In this document: positions 1-17,758 of the stretch, piece by piece
Position numbering within the stretch: position 1 is the stretch's first letter
How the letters are laid out: each line of letters begins with the position of its first letter
From: Iris pallida
Taxonomy: Eukaryota; Streptophyta; Magnoliopsida; Asparagales; Iridaceae
Assembly: GCA_029216955.1 (NCBI GenBank)
Contig: JANAVB010007000.1
Location: forward strand, 1,759,200 to 1,823,199
Length of the DNA stretch: 64,000 nucleotides
Direction of reading: 5' to 3'
Program-made: the position numbers and the translations under genes
Notes under the pieces: generated by a model
The model's database searches: none
What the model saw: only the letters and a program-made list of their open reading frames with translations
Told to the model about the DNA's origin: nothing

Positions 1-640
1 TAATATGTGTTATTGCTAGTTAAATTTATGTTTTACTTGGAGATAGGATAACCTTCTCTTAGAATAAAAATTTTTGGGATCTTTGGGATTTACTTAGGCT
101 ATACATATATACTTGTGTATGAATATATTCATAATAGATAGACATAGTGCTTTATACAATTTTTTTCCTCGATCTTAAATATTAGAGGAATATAAATATA
201 AGTTTATATTTCTTTTGCCTTCGGTTATTTTTTCTCTAATCATGATCATTTGTACAACTTTATCTTATGTCTTTCCTAAACATCGCTATATTATCATTTC
301 GTATCACTTATATTTTTTTCCTTGGACCTAAGGAATTATTTTTAAAAGAACTTCTCACTCAATTGTCTATTAATCTCGAGTTAAGTTTTTAGATTCAAAA
401 GTTTTCTCTCAATCGATGAATATTGAATATCCGTGAAATAAGGATTAATTATAAGGTTTTTACTTGTTTGACCTCGATCATTGTCCTTCCTAATCAGTTG
501 TTTTCCTAAGAAGCTGATCATATACTTGAAGAACACATACTTGCACTTTTTCTATCGTTATCAACTTATATGATATCTTAAACTCTTTTGATATTCTTGG
601 AGATATAGTTGAAATAATTTTGATGACTTGCGATGACAAG

Positions 641-715
641 ACAGCAGCGCACTGTCGTCACTTATTTTAATTATCGAGACTGCGGGTTCACTGCAGCCAA
701 CAGCGCACTGGCGAG
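641..715 (+). other. Conserved GC-rich island in LARD internal region (copy 1 of 3)
   Basis: A 75-base GC-rich block in AT-rich DNA. It holds two copies of CAGCAGCGCACTG (the second here slightly changed) separated by about 50 bases. The same block occurs at 46254-46327 and 52125-52198 with nearly the same length. Function unknown; a packaging or dimerisation signal is one possibility. Confidence 0.6.
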
Positions 716-2067
716 ATATGACCCCTAAGTTAAAGTAATTCTAGATAAGCGTGAGTGATCGAACATTATTAAAACTATGTCTTGGTTGTCCTATTTCATC
801 CTTGAGTTGTTATGTCAAGATTGGATAGAGTTGATAGGTATTCGTTACCGTATCATCACTTGAGTTGTGGAACCAAGAGTTTTTTTCAGCTAGATGCAAA
901 CTGGCGAGACATAAATTCTCGGTAAAGTTACTCCGGATATGGTTACGAGTTTCGAATACCATAGAGACTACGTCTTTTATTGGCATATGATTGTTAAGTT
1001 TCCAAATTGGCTTGTACCTTATTCCTAATTACCATCTTCTCAATAAACTGGTAGTTCTTCCTTCCTCCTTATCCTTCTTTTTCGAATCGTCATCTTTTCA
1101 ACCTATTTTGATTCCTTCCACTAGATTCCTAAAACGTATCTAGATTTTGATTTCTAAAACTCGTGCCCAAATGATTATGGATGAATATTTAAGCGTATCG
1201 AAACAACTTTGTTTTGATCATCCTTAAATAGTTCAATCACGACTAGACTACGTTTATTATATTTCGATCGAGACAATTCGTATCTTTTCCTAGGTTTTGA
1301 CTCTATAATCGTGTCTATATTTCAAATCAATAAATGAAAAGGTCAGATTTTCATTCTACTATGATCATGAGTACTTTGACCATGTTCCTGCTCGTGCTAA
1401 CCATTTTAGTTTTATGTTGGATGAATTGCATGATTAACCTCGATCGTGACTACATCTTAGCTATATCTAAGTAATTTCAACCTTGTTTAGAATTGTCTAA
1501 ATTTAATCGTTGACCATGCCTATGTAATTCCAACTTCAGTTAATTGTGCCTAACTACTACCGCTTTCTTAATTAATCCTATTATATCCGTAACCATTGTG
1601 ACTAGACCCTTTGACTATACCTTAATCGTGCCACGTAGTGTCTTTTCTTAGAGTTCAATTTACCCATGATATAACTCATTTTAATCATTGATCATATCAT
1701 TTCTTGTTGTATTCTTAATCATGACTAATCGTGCTCTTCGAAATTTCGAGAAAAAAACTTTCTAAGGTGGATAGAGTCTTCGTTTGATGAATTATCCTTG
1801 AGGTTATTATTAGCTTTTGTGTTAATTTTTTTGAAACACTTAGAGCATTTTGGGATTCAAGACCATAGCCTAAGGTTCCAATACCAAGTCATATCTATTC
1901 ACTTCTATTTTTCACCCTAGCTAATCAATATCCTTAATAAAGATTTTTCCTTTTCTTTTTTGAAAAAAAAAATGTATTTCTCCTACCATAAATTTTTACT
2001 ATCTTTTTCGCCGATCAACCAAGTCTGTCTACCCTAGTAGTCCTTAAATTCGAGGACGAATTATTTC

Positions 2068-2082
2068 TAAGGTGGATAGATT
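2068..2082 (+). promoter_or_regulatory. Polypurine tract of LD0
   Basis: TAAGGTGGATAGATT lies immediately before the LTR start TGTAACTCCC and follows the TTCGAGGACGAA box seen before every 3' LTR in this window. Such tracts prime plus-strand DNA synthesis. Confidence 0.7.
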
Positions 2083-7640
<5,558 letters not shown>

Positions 7641-7724
7641 AGTTGCCAAGCTAGCTGATTCATGAGGACATTAGGGTGGCCCAAGCTAACGTTAGAGCAT
7701 CCACAATAGGAAGACCTCAACATA

Positions 7725-8036
7725 GCAAAATGTCCCAATATTCCAGGGAAGACCTCAACACAGCAGCATCATCAGCAACCAAAAGCAGTCCCACAACAAG
7801 TTCAAGATATTCCCACCTGCCAGTATTGCAAGAAGAGAGGCCACGTCCAAGAAGACTGCAGTAGATGGTTAAGGTTGTGCTATACTTGTGGATCCAACCA
7901 GCACCTATCTCGAGATTGTCCGAAGAGAAATGCGACTGCCCCACCATTACCAGCCGCACAGGGAGGACAAGTTTATGCCACGATCACGGAGGATGCGACA
8001 ACACTACAAGGAGCAACTGACGGGAATTTCCAGTAG
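7725..8036 (+). pseudogene. gag: 3' end of a TG3 gag gene (zinc-knuckle part)
   Basis: One frame encodes two retroviral-type zinc knuckles of the form C-X2-C-X4-H-X4-C: the first at 7818-7859 (CQYC...H...C) and the second at 7878-7919 (CYTC...H...C), followed by a short tail and a TAG stop at 8034-8036. Gag nucleocapsid knuckles bind the element's RNA during packaging. Upstream the frame soon meets a stop and no capsid part can be followed, so this is a fragment or a decayed gene. Only about 140 bases separate the stop from the polypurine tract, leaving no room for pol. TG3 is therefore probably gag-only, like TG1 and TG2, whose knuckle pair has the same layout. Confidence 0.75.
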
Positions 8037-8173
8037 AGATTGGCAGCAATATTATAGATAGGCCTATATTAGACTTTGATTTAAGAGCAATTGAATTACT
8101 TTCATAACAATTTATTCTAGACTGTTCATTCTAGTAGATCTTGGCCTTATTGAATTTCGAGGACGAAATTATT

Positions 8174-8187
8174 TTAAGAGGGTAGGT
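8174..8187 (+). promoter_or_regulatory. Polypurine tract of TG3
   Basis: TAAGAGGGTAGGTT precedes the LTR start TGTAAACCCC and follows a TTTCGAGGACGAAATT box. Confidence 0.7.
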
Positions 8188-11100
8188 TTGTAAACCCCTT
8201 GACCAAAATTTCTCAATTATTTAAATTTGTGCCATTCATGATTTTTTTTTTGTTTCAATGCTTATGTTGAATTACTTAAATTATCAAGAAGGGTGTAATT
8301 GGTAAAAGCACTAAGTAGCATGGACTGGAATAATTAAAGTTGAGATTCAAATCTCAACTGCCATTCAAACATTACTCTCAAACCGAGCCCTAAATTTTAA
8401 ACTCCTAGTTGATTGTTGAGATAACTCCAAATCAAAATTCAAATTCAAATCTCCCAAATCCTACTAACATTCGATCACATCTATAACACTATATATATAT
8501 AGGAGTAAGGATAGCCGACTCCTTCTCCAGTGGGAACCCAAAAATTTTGCCGCAAACTTCTTCCTTCGCAATAGAACTAGGGGGGAAGCTAAGGAGTTCC
8601 AGTTGATCGAAAAGTAGTCCCAAACCTATCATCGACACCAAGAGGTAATCATCTACTATTTGATAGTACTTGTGAATTCCTAACATTTGTAAACCTTGGG
8701 GCTGAGCTCAAGTTGTGTTCGATATAATGCCTGGAAGAGTCTAAGGGAAGGAGAGGTGGATGTAGGTACAATAGGGTCATGACACATTAGATTTCTTCTT
8801 GTACCAAATAGATATTGGTGTATATGTTCTTTTATATCAAAATGATACTAGTATGGTGGTACCTATCATATATCAGTTACTTCCTTATAGAAGTTACACT
8901 TGTTTAGGTTTCACTTTCTAGCAGGTGGCAACCCCAATGCCATATGCCAGAAATTAATGGTAAGCTTGCCTTAGTCGCCAGCATGCTAGCTTTTCCCCTG
9001 AAGACAGGGAACCACATGCCTTGCATATGGGTGGTTAGTGCACCCGGATTACAAGTAGAATGCCCAGATTAGTATAATATATCTTAGGTCTAGAGGTAAT
9101 ACACACCATAGCACAGGATCAGATGACTGAATGCCTGGGTCAGTAGAGGAGAAGTCCCATTGGTACGAGTACAACCCCTGTTATAATATCTAATTGAATG
9201 CTAGATGTATCCTACTTATCTCTGGTACAATGCTCTATCTCATGTACGTTGCCCTGTTCCAATATGATACTACTAGGCACTCTCTTGACAAAGCAATAAC
9301 CTATATCCCATGCCTTTTCCTGCATAGCTAAAACCCTAGTATAATCGTATAGTACCTGATAGGCTACCTAAAATAATTATTTCCTGAGTCCACAGCTTGG
9401 ACCCTTACTATGCAATAGCTTGTTCCTGTCATGAATTGACATGTAGGTAATAGACTCGTAGATACAAGCACCCTATCTCAATAGGTAAATGATATTGGCT
9501 TTCAAACCAGTCATCAAATCAATAGCCAATGCCCTGGGCTTAAATGCAAGGCTTTGGGTGCTCACAGATGCCGAGATGGAGAGGGTTTGAGTTTAGTCTA
9601 GACTCTTATGTTCAGATGTAACATAGGTTTTAGTCCATTGTATGATTAGTCCACTCTTAGTTGTTATATCACTTCCCATGATGTTAGTATTATTCAAATA
9701 CATGTATCAGTCCTCTGTTTTTTCCTATATATTGTATCAGTCATATCTTCCTCCCTATATCTGTCTATTGCCTACCATCATATCAGACCAGGATAGAGGA
9801 GTACTGGTGTATAGGAGCAGGTCTAAAACCATTAATGTAAGTACCTGTGAGTACCCGAGAGAAGAGGTGATGTACTTGAGAAAGGCATTAGATGCCCAAA
9901 ATCCTGGAGAAGATACGAACTGCACTTTTTTTCTCTCATAGCATATACCTTACCCTTGCATTACACACTACAACATGATCCAGTACAACCATGCCCAGTC
10001 CTTTGTTTGAATTTTGTCCTGTATCTCATTTCTGTTCAGTCCACTACAATGTTAATATTCAATCCTGTTTAGACTTAAGTGTCAACCATATCTATATTGT
10101 AATGTTCCAATCCAACTTTACCTTAAATGATCAAATATCATAGTATTCAGTTCCCTTACTATATTGCCATGCTCAGATCAATATCCTTCAATATCTAAAT
10201 GATCAGTCCCTTGGCCTATTTTGTTCAGTCCCTAACTAAGTGTCAGTTAGTCATTATTTAGTCTTTTGGTGTCCAACTATTTAGATCAGTGGAGTAGGAA
10301 AAGGCCTGTGTTAGTGAATTGTTCATCTACTTAATTGGTTCAATCCTACACTGCTACTGTTCAGTCCATATTAACTCTTTAGTATCAGTCCATTTTATCC
10401 AAATAACCCAGTCCATTTAGTTTACATCTTACATAAATTTGCAATCCTCACTATTGGCCTACACTATTGCATATATTCACATACCCAGTTTGGTTCAATC
10501 CTTCCCCACATGTTGTCCAGTCTTAAAATGGACTGTGCAGTCCCAGAATTCCAATGTCCTATTCCATGCCTCTTTAGGATATCATTCCCTTGAACAACTG
10601 AGATGTCCCTTATTCCATTTAGAATTTTTATTCATTATGATCATTTCCCCCAGTTAGACTAGAGTAGCAGACATAAACATGGGGTCTGTATCTGTATCAG
10701 GAGGGCATGGGTGTTTTAGAGTACAGGGTGTAATGAGTCAAGGGTTTCCAGAGAGTTCTGATACATGAGAAGTGGAAGACACATACATGACATACTCTTA
10801 TATACAAGAGTAGGTTGGACACAGATAATAGCAAATACCTTGCTATTTCGAACAACAGTATTTGGGACAGCAGTTCCCATATGTCTGTGTAGCAGAGCAA
10901 AGGCATTAGAGTTAGTATTTTCCTTCATGTCTCAGTTTGCCTACAATAGTAGCCAATAACGTGGGGTATCGGTTAGCATCAATGTAAGTTCATCCTTAGC
11001 AATGTATGAGTGCAGAGGCAAACCAAGTGACATATCCCAAAAACTAAATTACAGATGTGGCTAGGATATGGGACCTGGATGTTAACATGTGAAAGTATCA

Positions 11101-11561
11101 AGGTGGGTTATCTGGTATATATATATGTGTCTTGAACTGGTATGAGCCTGCAGTATTTTTAGTAGCAACCGTTTGTGAGATCTAGTTCATGACCCAGCTT
11201 ATTATCCATTTCGATTCCCTTTGTTTTGAAGAATTGCTCATTGGAGTTAGAAATTAATGGATGATTTAAGTGGCCTAAGGAGAATTTTAGCCTTGCTTGT
11301 GATACCTGGTCTTATAATTCACTATTTAGAATACATAACGAGGGGACCTTCAAGTATACCAGTTACAAAACCTCATATCCTGGATATTGTTAGTTAGGGA
11401 TACTAGAGCTAACAGGACTGTTCACAGTAGACAGTAGAGCTTATAAAGTGAATAAATAGGCTAGTGATTTCTTTTAAATTTTGTTTGACATGATAAAATA
11501 TCAAACAGGTTAATTGGGCTTTGACTCAGTGCATCGACCCGTACCAACAGCTCAGGACCTA

Positions 11562-11580
11562 AGGCAAGTATACCTTGCCT
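11562..11580 (+). other. GGCAAG/CTTGCC hairpin in TG3 LTR
   Basis: AGGCAAG-TATAC-CTTGCCT forms a perfect 7-bp stem. Related stem-loops lie in TG2 (15625-15641) and TG1 (28917-28931). Confidence 0.55.
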
Positions 11581-11769
11581 CCCTCTACAATTTTATTTAT
11601 ATGCATTTCCTTTCATTATCTAGTTTTTGTTTATAGACATGTGCTCTTGAGTTATTTCATTTATACGTAGCCGTGTTCATGTTGTTCTCACCAGTACCTT
11701 GCTTGAGTCGTGTCATAGAACGAGTACGTGTAGTTGAACGGCTAAATCCTTGATTATCATTTTACACAA

Positions 11770-11928
11770 CCAGAGAGTCCACACTCGGGACGAGGTTTGA
11801 CCAGTTGCACCAGAGAGTCCACACTCGGGACGAGGGAGTTTGCCTTGAGCTAACCAGAGAGTCCACACTCGGGACGAGGGTTAGTGCTTAGTTCAAACCC
11901 GTGAGTCCACACTCGGAATGAGGGTTTG
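11770..11928 (+). repeat. Four-unit tandem repeat with paired flanks in TG3 LTR
   Basis: Four units of about 44 bases share a core GAGTCCACACTC, itself a small GAGT/ACTC hairpin. In units 1, 3 and 4 the DNA around the core pairs: AACC/GGTT, CTAACC/GGTTAG and CAAACCC/GGGTTTG. Unit 2 shows no clear outer pairing. Confidence 0.75.
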
Positions 11929-12525
11929 GTTTTCCCTTGTTCTCGTGTTCATTGTTCATCCGGCAGTTCATTTACGCGTAGTGTTCTAGTATTCGTGTTC
12001 ATTGTCATTTGTCAGTTGTTGTCACTTTTTCTGCATATCCTATATTATTTTCACGTATGATAAAACTGTTAGATAGGCATGTTTATATGTATCTTGCTAT
12101 GTCCTCTGAGGACCTGATGATCTCTTCAGGTTTAGCCGAGTTTGAGTCAGGAGCAGACGAGAGGGTTTGAGTCAGCATCAGACCACGGTGCCTTGTAGTT
12201 GAGGTTTTCTTGATTAGCATTTTGTACTCAGTTAGTTTATTTCATGTATTTCTCTATTTCTGTCTATTGGTAGTGGATTTGTGTCCACCGGACGTGACTT
12301 TGATTCTTGGAAACATTCAGTTTATATTCATTATTGCTTAAGTTTCATGGATATTCATTGATCTTGGTAGTGTCTTGATTATTCTGTGGATGAGATATAG
12401 ATTTCCATGTGATACTAGATTGCCATGACTTGTGTATATTAGGCAGCGTTCTACCGTCGACACTACGACGTAGGCTGGGCTTGGACACGCTTCGTATCCG
12501 AAAAGTGGGTGCGGGTCGTGACAAT

Positions 12526-13393
12526 GGCGGACAACACTGTAACAGATGTGGTAGGTGTAGGTACCGGACAACCGATTGCGTCAGGAGAACTGTCTACAAG
12601 TATGACGAGGTAGGCCATATAGCTACACATTGTCCGAAAAATGTTCCGAATCAACACAACCCACTAAGAAACGTTCTAAATCAATATAAAGCGCCTACAC
12701 TATAAGGCGCAAATGCGGTGCCCGTGAATCCACAGAATCAACGCCATGGAGCTCAAGGCCGAGTTTATGCATTAACTCGGGACGAGACGTTCGCATCCGA
12801 TACTGTTGTAACAGGTATATTACTCTACAAAAATATACTTGCTCGGGTTCTATTTGATTCGGGTGCAACGTATAGTTTTATATCTGCTAATTATGCGAAA
12901 GAAAATAAAATAACCATGCAATCAATAGATATAAACATTAGCGTTAGCACTCCATCGGGAGTCGATATGCCTGCGAACTTTATTTGTAGGAATGGCCACA
13001 TTTGCATCAGAAGAAGAAATTTATCCTTGGAAGCCGTCGTACTAGACATCAAGGAGTACGACATAATCATGGGCATGGATTGGTTGGGAGCTTGTCATGC
13101 AACAATCGAGTGCACGAAAAAGAGAGTGGTCTTTCGTCTTTCTGGCGAGACAGAGTTCTTATATTCGTGTGGTACGGTCTTGAAGACGGCAATGATGGTA
13201 TTGGTAATCTCGGCGAGGCGTATGTTGCACTCTAGCTGTGCGGGATACTTGGCATCAGTTCGAGATACGAGAAAGGATAGTACAGACATAATGCATACTG
13301 ATGTTGTGGCAGATTTCCCTGACGTTTTCCCTGACGACATGCTCGGGATGCCGCCAGATCGAGAAATAGAATTCAGCATCGGCACCTTCCCGA
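12526..13393 (+). pseudogene. gag-pol: Host element H: gag zinc-knuckle end and aspartic protease (5' fragment)
   Basis: One frame runs from the TG3 insertion edge to the TG2 insertion edge, broken by a TAA at 12703-12705. Upstream of it are Cys/His clusters typical of a Gag nucleocapsid (HCNRCG... and ...GHIATHC). Downstream is a retropepsin-type protease of the RVP_2 kind, with its catalytic motif DSGA at about 12856-12867, then the linker FPDVFPDD...PPDREIEF that in Ty3/gypsy elements leads into reverse transcriptase. The protease cuts the polyprotein during particle maturation. The frame continues exactly at 22979 once TG2 and one CCCGA copy are removed. Clade: close to Tekay/Del chromoviruses judging from the linker and RT, an assignment from family knowledge. 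Confidence 0.85.
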
Positions 13394-14109
13394 TGTAAGC
13401 CCCCTAAATTTTCTACTATATTTTAATTATTTTATTCCATTTTTATTTTGGATTAATATTGATGGTTAAAAATAATAGTAATAATAATATGTTATGTGAT
13501 TTATTATGATGTTACATTTTAATAAGCTTATAAAGTAATAAATATTAAATATACTAAATTATACATGGGAAAAATAGTTTTCCTCTATTTTTGAATTATT
13601 TAGAAAATTTTATACTATATTGCAAAAACATATACTACTATACCTAGTATATGAAAAATACTAATTTTTACTAATAATAGATTTCTTTATCTAAATAAAT
13701 AAATATATATATTTAAAAGCATTATAAAATTTTGTATAAATATATGTTTAAGAATTTGAGTTTTTATTTAAGAGTTAATTTATATTATTGGTATTAATAG
13801 ATTAATATTGAGATTTTTATATATATACTGAAAAAAAAAAGAGAAAGAGAGAGAGAGAGAAGCAACCGCGCAGCACTGTGCAGTGAACAGTGCTGCCAAT
13901 ATCCCGACTATAGGAAACCGCAGCAAATTTTTGTGTTGGTGTTATAATTGTATTAAGACCCAACCCAAGCCAACGTTAGCTAAGAGCCCGACCCCCTAAT
14001 GCACAACCCAGCCCCAAGTGCAACATGCACTGTTGCTAAGCCCTTTGCAACTTAAGTCATTGCAGCAGCTACCAATGCTGCTAGAACCGACCCCATTAAT
14101 AATATCTAT

Positions 14110-14120
14110 GTATATTTAAG
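14110..14120 (+). promoter_or_regulatory. Putative TATA box, TG2 5' LTR
   Basis: TATATTTAAGG in the U3 region, just upstream of the GC-richer leader. It implies a transcript start near 14140 and a leader of almost 3 kb before the LTR end. Start site inferred. Confidence 0.5.
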
Positions 14121-14943
14121 GCCCCCATGTGCTTCTAAGACCCAAACCCACATGCTGGTTGCTCCCTTGATCCCGAGCCCCAGCTTCCCTTTCCGCGAAC
14201 TGCAAAGAGATGATGGAAGCAGATTCTTGAACAAATCCACGCGAATCTTTTTTTAAACTCCTTGTTCCTATCAAATCCCAAATTGATTCTCTACGGGATT
14301 GATTCAAAAACAAGATTAAATCGAAATTTAATTCGATTATCGATCGAAAACTTAACTTTGGCCTATAGGTTCAGCCGATCGGGAATTTTCCAAACTCCTT
14401 TCAAATTTTGACTAATCTCGCGCATCGAAGACTTCCCTCCAACACCCCACGTCCCCACGGCAGCCTGACGCCGCCCTCGACCGCCTGACACGGCCGTACG
14501 ACGCCAGAGTAGACGTTGGACCGAGCCCAAAACAGGGCACCCTGTTTTCGAGCCTCGCCAGGTACTCACGTTCCCCCCAATTTTTCTACAATTCTACTCG
14601 ATAAGTTTTCGATCTAGAAGATCCTAGGTAAAGCCAATATAACCCTCTAGATATCCCATCAACTGGATTGGGATATAACGCGTCGATCAGTTGGAAAAAT
14701 CGACGCCAAGTTGATGAAAAATCCACTGTGTATGGGATAAAATTCTGACCTCAAGTAACCCTGTTTTGAGATGATTTTCAACCAATCTAGCAAAGGTTTT
14801 GGAATTTTTTTTTGAATAGCCAACATATAGGACTTCAATTCCCTTCTTTCAGTTTAATTTTTCATTCCCTGTACGCAAAGAATCTTGACTTCAAAGTTGA
14901 GAAAAAAATCGGATTTAAAACAGTAAAATTTCAATAAAACTTT

Positions 14944-15480
14944 CCGATACGGCGTGAGCCCCGACAAACCGGGCGACGTGGTCGTGTACTATACGCATCG
15001 AAAGGCGCGTATGGATGTTACCGACATGTGGGAACTGACGGAACTCGATTTCGTTGTGTGTGCGCGACGAAATCAGTGCGTATCCGTCGAAATACCCCCG
15101 TATCGACGTTTTGCAAACTTTACCATAACTTTGTGCACGTTCGTCGTATCGAGACGAAACTTGCACCATCAGGACCGTATCATTTTTCTGGTCCTGTATG
15201 CCAAGTTTGGTCCGATTCTGAGAAGGTCAAATCGGAACGCCTTTTTGGCGGGCCCGCGACCCACTCAAACGGGCAATTTTGTGCACGGCTCATCGGAATC
15301 CAAAACTGGACATACCGTTGAGTTCCTCTCCTCAAACTAAATCCGTAGACATGTAGTTTGATGACTTTAGAGACCATAGACTCTGGCATGCATTTCGGTA
15401 CAAAACGGGTCCAACGACGGACATCGTTTTGACCCGAAATTACGATTTTACCCCTGTTCCAGAGTTAGACTTTTGGACAA
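14944..15480 (+). other. Shared leader block, copy in TG2 5' LTR
   Basis: About 540 bp, more GC-rich than its surroundings, clearly similar to 44063-44601 (LD1) and 50034-50570 and 56305-56841 (LD2), although the rest of these LTRs is unrelated or far more diverged. Recognisable words include 'acttTGTGCACG', 'GACGAAACTTGC', 'TTTTGTGCACGG' and 'GTAGTTTGATGA'. ORFs are open across it on both strands (for example 14954-15340 plus, 14915-15169 minus), but none has a known domain. Confidence 0.75.
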
Positions 15481-15624
15481 GCATTTCCTAGGTATTTCTT
15501 TTATGCCAAATCTGTTCGTGATGTTTATTTCATCATCCGAGGTCGTTCGTAAAAGTTGGCTTTCAGTGGTTCCCTATTCTGACGATTTGAGTTACCAGGC
15601 GTTGCCATTCTGCACACTACCTCC

Positions 15625-15641
15625 AGGCAAGATACCTTGCC
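15625..15641 (+). other. GGCAAG/CTTGCC hairpin in TG2 LTR
   Basis: GGCAAG-ATAC-CTTGCC, a perfect 6-bp stem, follows 'ctcca'. The same hairpin recurs in the 3' LTR at about 21525-21541. Confidence 0.55.
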
Positions 15642-16339
15642 ACCAACTGTTTATTTATTTTAGCTCATATTTCATGCATTATTCATTATTTTCTTTATGC
15701 AAAATAAACTGTGATACATGGCTTACCTGTTAGAACTTACTGTTCATTTATATTCCTGCTGTGTATTATTTTTCTTACATATTAAACCTAGATTCAAGGG
15801 ACCACCTTGGTGTGTTGCATTCATTGGCCTTGACACGTTGTAACACGAAGTTGTGTGTCACATGTAGAACACGGACATGCGTGACTGGCTGGCCACCGGT
15901 GCGTATAAGCCGTGCGATAGGAATAACCGCTAATAGAGGTTGCATGCTAGTTTGACTTAGCGGTTATAGAGGTTCACTGTTGTGGATACAACATAGTAGG
16001 CATTGGGCAGGGAGGACAATTTCTTAGCGTATGGGCTTCGATGCACTTTCTCTTTTGTAACCCGTGAGCTCCGCCGGAGACGCGGGTCAGATTACCCATG
16101 ATTACTGACGGCCACTGGCGATTCTGCGGAACGTCGTGCTGTTACTGATGGGGCCTCTGGTGCCCAAGAGGGGACCATGCCGATCCTATTTAGCCAGGGC
16201 CCATGTGCAGGAAGGATTGTTCTTAACTACATTTCACTTAGAACGGTTAGGCACCTTTATCCGTTAGGTATGAGTACTTTTGGTTTGGGTACTTGTATCT
16301 GACCGTGGCTTAGAACAATAACTTGTCGCGGATTAGTTC

Positions 16340-16374
16340 GTCACATCTTGTCCTTGTTTGGTTGTAGGTGTGAC
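16340..16374 (+). other. Constant-loop hairpin B, TG2 5' LTR
   Basis: Stem GTCACATCT / AGGTGTGAC (9 pairs, one T-G wobble) closes the 17-nt loop TGTCCTTGTTTGGTTGT. See the finding on the hairpin family. Confidence 0.75.
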
Positions 16375-16467
16375 TTACTACTTCGATAAGAAGGTATTGA
16401 ACCTTGTTGGGGTCCGGATACCATATTGGATTCATGGCATGGAAAGATACGTCACCGTGAATTAGTT

Positions 16468-16504
16468 TACCATCTCCTGTCCTTGTTTGGTTGGAGGGAT
16501 GGTA
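16468..16504 (+). other. Constant-loop hairpin C, TG2 5' LTR
   Basis: Stem TACCATCTC / GGGATGGTA (one wobble) plus a C-A mismatch next to the loop, which begins TGTCCTTGTTTGGTTG. In the 3' LTR copy the A is a G, restoring the pair. Confidence 0.7.
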
Positions 16505-17082
16505 CGCTCGTTCAGTAGGTGTGTATTGGACCATGTTATGATCTGATTTTACTTATTCTTATTGAGCAGTATTTATTCAGTTTATGTGGCATGTTCTTTT
16601 TTTGTATCTTGTTACGTCCCTCTGAGGACCTAGTGATCTCTCCAGGTATAGGTGTGCAGGACTTTCCGCAGGAGTATGGCTCCGGTATAGACTCATCCTT
16701 CACGCTCGAGCGAGTTGTACCTTCCGATCACAGCTGTCCCTATTGGGTCGAGGAGCCTATTTAGTCATCATTTCTTATTCTATTTCTCTTAGTGGTTGGA
16801 CTCTATTTTCCTTTAGTTTATTTTAGTACCGGTAGTGGATTTGTCTCCGCCCGGTCAACAGTTACATTTTGACATTTACTTTGATTCGTGAGATACCATT
16901 TCTTTATATTTACTGTGGATGAGATATAGCTTTTACCTGTGACTGTTTGTTATTATTATTCACAATACAGCTTATGTGTATATTCGAGATTTCCATATAT
17001 TAGAGTATATCTCGTATATATGCAGCTGGCATGCTTCGTTCCTAGTCCTACATATTTTGGGACTGGGCGTTACATGTTTTTG

Positions 17083-17099
17083 TGGTGGCCCATGCAGGT
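17083..17099 (+). promoter_or_regulatory. Primer-binding site candidate of TG2
   Basis: TGGTGGCCCATGCAGGT, 8 nt after the 5' LTR. The same 17-mer follows the 5' LTRs of TG1, LD1 and LD2. It is not the common initiator-Met type (TGGTATCAGAGC). Confidence 0.7.
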
Positions 17100-17758
17100 C
17101 AGATAAATTGTTTGGTTACTTTACCGTACCAAGCAAGCCTGCATATAGGATTAGAAATTTAGGATCTCATCCACATATCTGACATTTTATCTCATCTTCA
17201 TTTCAAACCCCCGAATGTCTACTTTATTGCTTCTTGCTTGGATTATTCTTTCGTAAACCTTTACCCCTCTTTCGTGCGTACTAGGTCGTCACGTTCCACC
17301 ATTCACTCACACTACTAGTTCAACTCCTATAAGTTGGGTAGGAGGACTCACAACCTATTTTCCTTTGACTTTAACCAAGGCCTTAAGCTATTTTATATTA
17401 TCTTTCATCATTATCTTGCGTATTTGTAATTGAACTACCTTGACTAATGTTGCTATTATAGCCTAGTTTTGCGAGCTTACTCTCTCTCCGAGCTTGTTCA
17501 GGACATATGTTTTATTGTGGGCGCCCACTGATACATTGTCTTATCAGAACCTGTGTATTGTGGTCTGATCAACCATAGTGCATTTGGTTCGCCTTTCGTA
17601 TGATTTTACGTGGATTGAGTTATGGTTAGCTTAACATATTCGCCCTCTAGGATCTTATCCACGTGCTATTGACTTCTTGAATTTTTATTAAATTCTCTTT
17701 CAATTGCTTGACTCAAACTTATCTATTCTAACATTGCCCTTATCTTCGTGCCAGCAAT

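Larger units (their letters stand above)
1..2082 (+). mobile_element. LD0: internal region of a LARD-like retrotransposon, no coding capacity
   Basis: There is no ORF of note. The stretch ends in a purine-rich tract directly before an LTR start, so it is the 3' part of an LTR element's internal region. It aligns by eye with two other non-coding internal regions in the window: the block around 600-1000 matches 46230-46560 and 52110-52440 (same CAGCAGCGCACTG repeat, then the shared ending 'ggaaccaagag...ctcggtaaa'). The 5' end lies outside the window. Family relationship is seen in the sequence; the LARD label (large element without genes) is inferred from the absence of gag and pol. Confidence 0.7.
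8188..12523 (+). repeat. TG3 3' LTR, about 4.3 kb
   Basis: Starts TGTAAACCCC after the polypurine tract and ends GTGACA, the same end as TG1 LTR1 and both LD2 LTRs. Host H gag sequence begins right after it, so 12524-12528 (ATGGC) should be the target duplication; the matching left copy is not in the window. Near the end it has blocks shared with TG2 LTRs ('cctctgaggacct.rtgatctct.cagg' and 'tagtggatttgt.tcc'). The large size and full extent rest on one copy only, so an unseen nested insert cannot be excluded. Confidence 0.65.
13394..17074 (+). repeat. TG2 5' LTR
   Basis: 3681 bp, TG...CA. It holds an AT-rich U3, a short poly-A/GA-rich run near 13830-13860, a TATA box at 14110, the shared leader block, and two constant-loop hairpins near its 3' end. 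Confidence 0.9.

Noticed and set aside
12100..12130. Hammerhead ribozyme (retrozyme) suggested by CTGATGA in the TG3 LTR
   Set aside because: The conserved GAAA and the three-stem layout are missing nearby; the sequence folds as a simple CCTGA/TCAGG hairpin.
8188..12523. TG3 5' LTR or other half inside the window
   Set aside because: I looked for its start (TGTAAACCCC) and for ATGGC next to an LTR edge to the left and found neither; LD0's LTR is a different family.
14915..15389. ORFs of 69-128 codons on both strands of the shared leader block as protein genes
   Set aside because: They overlap each other on both strands, have no domain, and similarity between copies is explained by DNA-level conservation. 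Left as an open point in the finding, not annotated as CDS.
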